In this document: positions 5,744 to 9,082 of the stretch, piece by piece
Position numbering within the stretch: position 1 is the stretch's first letter
Layout: every line of letters starts with the position of its first letter
NCBI GenBank assembly: GCA_903944555.1
Contig: CAJASG010000354.1
Coordinates: 1-9,082 of the forward strand
Reading direction: 5' to 3'
From: an uncultured beta proteobacterium
GTDB lineage: Bacteria > Pseudomonadota > Gammaproteobacteria > Burkholderiales > Burkholderiaceae_C
Length of the DNA stretch: 9,082 bases
Notes under the pieces: generated by a model
What the model was told of the DNA's origin: nothing
What the model saw: only the letters and a program-made list of their open reading frames with translations
Databases searched by the model: none
Translations under genes and position numbers: made by a program

Positions 5744-8700
5744 TCACCTCTGCGTCAAGCTCAGCTCTGCGCTCGGCTTCCAGACTGCATCCGCACCGGC
5801 GACTGGCTTCACCTCCTTGGCTGCGCCCAAAAACAGCCGTTCGGCAGGCAACTGGCGGGATGCCAGATAGTCTTTCACCACCACCCCGCGCTGCAAGGCC
5901 AGCTCGCGCATGGCGTCTTCGTTGACGGTCATATTGGCTTTCAACAGTGCTTCCATCTCCGCATCAGGAATATCTTTCGCCAGTCCCACCAGATTGCGGG
6001 GTTTGGTGATGTCGGCACGCCGGTACACCGCTTTGAGCAATGCCACAGACTCCGTTGCATCCACCGCCTGCACAGCCGCTGCGTTTCCACCACTCACTAC
6101 GGCGCGACGGCGCTTTTCGGCCAACAGCATGGTTTTGAGTCGCTCGGACTTCACAGCTTCGCGCTCCACCTCCAGACTGGATGTTCCCACCACTGTCATG
6201 GCCAAGGCGGGTCGGTCGGTCAACGCCTTGGCGACTTTGTCCAGCCCCTGTATCGCCTGCGCGCTCAGCACACTGCTGCCCGGAGCGAAGGCAACCGAGC
6301 TGAGTTCCTCACCGCCATCCCCGCCAAAGGCTCCTGCCAGGAGGCTGAAGGGCGAGGTGATTGCCTTGACGATCAGGTTGGTAATGACTTTCCACACCAC
6401 GGCGCCCAGCTTGAACTGCGGGTCGTTGAGGGAACCACTGATCGGCAGGTTGATGTCGATCACGCCGTTGCGGTCGGCCAGCAGGGCCACCGCCAGCTTC
6501 ACCGGCAGGCTGTTGGGCGCACCGTCCACCTTGTCGCCAAAGGCGAGTTGATTGAGCACAATATTGTTGTTGGCGGTGAGTTGGCCATCGGGCTGGACCG
6601 CGTAATTCACATCCACGCTGAGCTTGCCCCGCGTTATTCCGTAACCTGCGTACTTGATGGCATAAGGTGACAAGGGCGGTAGCTCCAGATCACGCACGCG
6701 GCCCTTGATGTCCAGCGCCAGCGGCTTGGCCAGCGGGTTGACCCGCCCGGTGATCTCCAGTGAGGCAGTGCCTTCTGCGCGGCCCGTCATGCTCAAGTCG
6801 GCCAGTTGCACCACGCCGTCCTGCGCTTGCGAAGAAAACTGGCTGAGTTTGCCGGTCAGCTCGCTCAGGTCCGCCGAATAATTGGGCTGGATAAAGTGGT
6901 CTGAAAACAGCACCTTGCCGTTGACCAGGCTGATGGGGCCAAACTTCACGATCGGCTCCAGCGCAGCAGGTGCAGCAGCTTTAGCCACGGGTGCCGCTGT
7001 CTCGGGGGCACTTGCGGGTGCGCCGCTCGGTGCGCCTGTTGCTGGCTTGTCGGATTTCACCAGGTCTTGCAGGTTGATGCGCCCCGACGGGTTGATCGTC
7101 ACGCGGGCAAAAAAATCGGTCAGCGCAGCCTCACGCACATCGAGTCGGGTGGCAGCCCCCGGGGCCATGGCCAGCACAATACCGGGCACATTGAGCGACT
7201 TCCAGCTCAGCAACTCCTCCGATGCGCTGTTGGCCAGAAAATCCTCCAGCGCGGCATCCCCGCGCACCTGCACCTCGGCACCGGCAGGGGTGGCTGCATA
7301 GCGCAGTTGGCCTTTGAAGCTGGTGTCAGCCCGCAACAGTTCGATATTGAGTTGGTCTGCCACATAGGGTGCCAGCGCGTGGGCCGGAATGTCTGCGGCT
7401 TCCAGCGTGCCCTGTGCCACCACGGGCTCCCACATGACCGTGCCCTTGAAGCCCAAGGTGCCGGGCTCGGTGCGGCCTGATTTGACCCGTGCCGACAGGG
7501 TTAGTGGTGCGGGCTTTTTGCCGTCCAGCGCCACATTCTTCATTTGCACCTTCAGGCTTGAGACTTCCAGGCGCACCGGCTTGGACAGGCTGCGGTCATC
7601 CAGCATCAGTGTGGCGTCGTCCACCTGCAGGTCATCCAGGGTCAACTTCCAGGGGGCGGCGGGCTTTGACTCGGCAACATGGGACGCCTTGGACATGTCA
7701 GCCACTTCGGGCTGTTGTGGGTTCTTTTGCCAGCGCTCAAACATCCAGCGCCCTTGCCCATCGCGGTGCATCATGGCGCGGGTGCCGCGCAGGGCGACTT
7801 TGCCAACACGGCCGGCTTTGGCCGCTACATCAATCTGGGTATCGGTGATTTCCAGCAATTTGAATTGGGGCAACTCGGCGGCTGCACGCTCGGCGCTGGT
7901 GGCGGTTGCGGCCAGCGCTTGGGCTTTGGTACCTTGCAGTGCAAAGTCGCGCAAGGCCAAGCGCGGCGCGGCCACCTTTAACTTGCCATCCGCCCATGCT
8001 GCATCCAGTTCCGCATCCAGCACTCCGGCTACCCGGGGCTCAAGATACTGCGCAACATACGGCGCGGCCAGCCCCAGCGCCTTATCCCCGACACTCAGGT
8101 GCACCCGGCCCTGCTTGTCCGTACCCTCCCCTTTGAAGGATAAACGGGCTGGATCAGCCGCCACTTTGTCGCCCGACTTCCCCGTAATCGGAATCGTCAC
8201 CGAACCCTCGAAGGTGGCTGGGGCGTCGGCAAACGGCCAACGCACGCCGTCGGCTACCAGTTCCAGCGCAGCCAGGTTCAAGCGGGATGGGGGTTGAATA
8301 CTGTCGTCCGCCCATGCAAGCGCACCCTGGTGCAGCGCAAAGTGCGTCAACTCAAACGTCCACGGCTTCGATTCCACTGGTTTTTCAGTGCCATTTAGGC
8401 CTGTAGCCCCCGTGGAATGTGCGCGAGCAGCTTCTTTTTTGATAGCAACCGAATTCACCTGGGCGTTGCCTGAATCCAGGTTCAAGCGCCCCACCCGGTT
8501 GCGTGCCACACGCAACTGGGGCGCCACGACCTCGACGGACGCCAGTTTGACCACCTGTTCCAGAGGCCGAACATCGGCCAGCACGGTCTGGATGGACTCC
8601 ACGCCCAGCAACTCGCCCTTGGCGGCGTCGGCCACTTTCAGGCCCGAAATATTGACCTTACCGGCCAGAGTCACCGCCACCTTTGGCGACTGCACAAATG

Positions 8701-9082
8701 CCAGTTGCAACTCGGCATCCACCACCGCGCCCAGCACTTGCACCGGCATGGAGTTGGGCAAATAGGCCAAATACGGGGCCAGATCCAGATGCGCAATCTT
8801 GAACGTGGCATCGCCCTTGCGGGAAATGGCAAATGGCGTGCCCTGGGCCGCCGTATCAAACGCGCTGCCATTGAGTTCAAACGCCAGGTGCGGAGCCACC
8901 TTGATGTCGCGTTTGGAGTCCAGATTGCTCAAAAATGGCAGTGCCAAACTGAGCTTGCGCAGGGCGTGCTTACGTTCGCTGGCCGGGGACCCGGCCTTAC
9001 CAGCTTGCGCCGGAATGCGGTCGGTGAAGTCCACCGTACCGGCGTTGAGAGTGACGTTGTACAGGGCAAAGCGCAGCGGTTC
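5744..9082 (-). CDS. DUF748 (AsmA-superfamily) envelope protein with C-terminal OmpA-like region, 5'-truncated by window edge
   Basis: The frame is open from the right edge to a TGA at 5746-5744, giving 1112 visible residues; the GTG at 9034 is internal, and the visible start (EPLRFALYNVTLNAGTVDF) is already DUF748-like. The protein has repeated segments of the form PW-L-L--L----A---DD seen in AsmA/DUF748 proteins, an in-frame foreign-looking repeat (about residues 212-230), an Ala/Pro linker (about 675-710), then FSDHFIQPNYSADLSELTG, the conserved LPISGSLNDPQFKLGAVVWK block and a NLIVKAITSPFSLLAG segment. From residue 927 it resembles an OmpA-like domain (VAFAPGSSVLS, then LPAERLFLG), interrupted by about 70-90 residues. 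By family knowledge, AsmA-like proteins are inner-membrane-anchored periplasmic bridges implicated in lipid transport and outer-membrane homeostasis. The N-terminal anchor would lie beyond the window. No cysteine is present in the visible part. The exact function is unproven. Confidence 0.88.
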   Translation of the reverse strand, partial: EPLRFALYNVTLNAGTVDFTDRIPAQAGKAGSPASERKHALRKLSLALPFLSNLDSKRDIKVAPHLAFELNGSAFDTAAQGTPFAISRKGDATFKIAHLDLAPYLAYLPNSMPVQVLGAVVDAELQLAFVQSPKVAVTLAGKVNISGLKVADAAKGELLGVESIQTVLADVRPLEQVVKLASVEVVAPQLRVARNRVGRLNLDSGNAQVNSVAIKKEAARAHSTGATGLNGTEKPVESKPWTFELTHFALHQGALAWADDSIQPPSRLNLAALELVADGVRWPFADAPATFEGSVTIPITGKSGDKVAADPARLSFKGEGTDKQGRVHLSVGDKALGLAAPYVAQYLEPRVAGVLDAELDAAWADGKLKVAAPRLALRDFALQGTKAQALAATATSAERAAAELPQFKLLEITDTQIDVAAKAGRVGKVALRGTRAMMHRDGQGRWMFERWQKNPQQPEVADMSKASHVAESKPAAPWKLTLDDLQVDDATLMLDDRSLSKPVRLEVSSLKVQMKNVALDGKKPAPLTLSARVKSGRTEPGTLGFKGTVMWEPVVAQGTLEAADIPAHALAPYVADQLNIELLRADTSFKGQLRYAATPAGAEVQVRGDAALEDFLANSASEELLSWKSLNVPGIVLAMAPGAATRLDVREAALTDFFARVTINPSGRINLQDLVKSDKPATGAPSGAPASAPETAAPVAKAAAPAALEPIVKFGPISLVNGKVLFSDHFIQPNYSADLSELTGKLSQFSSQAQDGVVQLADLSMTGRAEGTASLEITGRVNPLAKPLALDIKGRVRDLELPPLSPYAIKYAGYGITRGKLSVDVNYAVQPDGQLTANNNIVLNQLAFGDKVDGAPNSLPVKLAVALLADRNGVIDINLPISGSLNDPQFKLGAVVWKVITNLIVKAITSPFSLLAGAFGGDGGEELSSVAFAPGSSVLSAQAIQGLDKVAKALTDRPALAMTVVGTSSLEVEREAVKSERLKTMLLAEKRRRAVVSGGNAAAVQAVDATESVALLKAVYRRADITKPRNLVGLAKDIPDAEMEALLKANMTVNEDAMRELALQRGVVVKDYLASRQLPAERLFLGAAKEVKPVAGADAVWKPSAELSLTQR
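5745..5750 (-). promoter_or_regulatory. Shine-Dalgarno of the 128-aa gene inside the DUF748 stop region
   Basis: On the minus strand the sequence reads CAG AGG TGA TT ATG: the last codons of the DUF748 gene contain GAGGTG, then two bases separate the TGA from the ATG. This decides the start at 5741 and implies translational coupling. Confidence 0.75.
8394..8448 (-). repeat. Probable comamonad-type interspersed repeat, translated in frame
   Basis: On the minus strand this stretch begins TTGCTATCAAAAAAGAAGC, continues through GCTGCTCGCGCAC and ends near GGGGGCTACAGGCCTAAA. The blocks GCTATCAAAA, AGCTGCT-GCGC and CTA-AGGCC in this order match my memory of a short intergenic repeat abundant in Comamonadaceae; I cannot verify this here. 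It encodes about 18 residues (VAIKKEAARAHSTGATGL) in a variable linker of the DUF748 protein, without breaking the frame. Confidence 0.5.

Noticed and set aside
5910..6551. Plus-strand open frame of 213 codons opposite the DUF748 C-terminus
   Set aside because: It is antisense to the conserved LPISGSLNDPQFKLGAVVWK and OmpA-like region and has no plausible domain.
7389..8297. Plus-strand open frame of 302 codons opposite the DUF748 gene
   Set aside because: Its Ser/Ala/Arg-rich translation is a codon shadow of the DUF748 protein, whose sequence matches its family throughout.

Overview
The window looks like chromosome from a GC-rich betaproteobacterium, most likely Burkholderiales, family Comamonadaceae (Rhodoferax/Polaromonas-like). 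This rests on three things: roughly 60-70% GC in most coding stretches, a large DUF748/AsmA-like envelope protein of the kind common in that group, and an embedded repeat resembling short interspersed repeats I associate with comamonad genomes. The taxon is an inference; there is no rRNA or marker gene here.

Left half, plus strand (1-5304): two consecutive genes for large secreted adhesins of the filamentous-haemagglutinin / two-partner-secretion (TPS) type. The first enters from the left edge already open. It shows near-identical 69-residue beta-helix-type repeats, a KTYDG-type MBG/YDG domain, a Pro/Thr linker and a terminal Ig-like (CADG-like) module. Nine bases later the second begins and is complete (1171 aa): signal peptide, TPS haemagglutination-activity domain with an NPNG motif, a WLIDP-containing beta-helix stretch, ten GLUG repeats, a Pro/Thr linker and the same terminal module. 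The two are tandem paralogues with a shared C-terminal cassette and different middles. No TpsB outer-membrane transporter lies in the window.

Right half, minus strand (5355-9082): a convergent pair. The upstream gene enters from the right edge and encodes at least 1112 residues of a DUF748 (AsmA-superfamily) protein with a C-terminal OmpA-like region. Two bases after its stop, and using a Shine-Dalgarno inside its last codons, lies a 128-aa gene of unknown function with a possible small beta-barrel N-terminus, an acidic/Pro/Gly-rich linker and a C-terminal tail resembling the FliM N-terminal peptide. The two operons converge across 50 bp with no convincing intrinsic terminator.

How they may work together: all visible proteins lack cysteine, and three of the four look extracytoplasmic, so the window concerns the cell surface and envelope. 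I see no direct functional link between the adhesin pair and the DUF748 pair beyond adjacency. I did not find a clear new biological system. The most interesting points are the shared C-terminal module, a GC-poor GLUG block inside a GC-rich adhesin, homopolymer tracts that could switch the adhesin off, an intragenic repeat translated in frame in the DUF748 gene, and the small FliM-tail-like protein.
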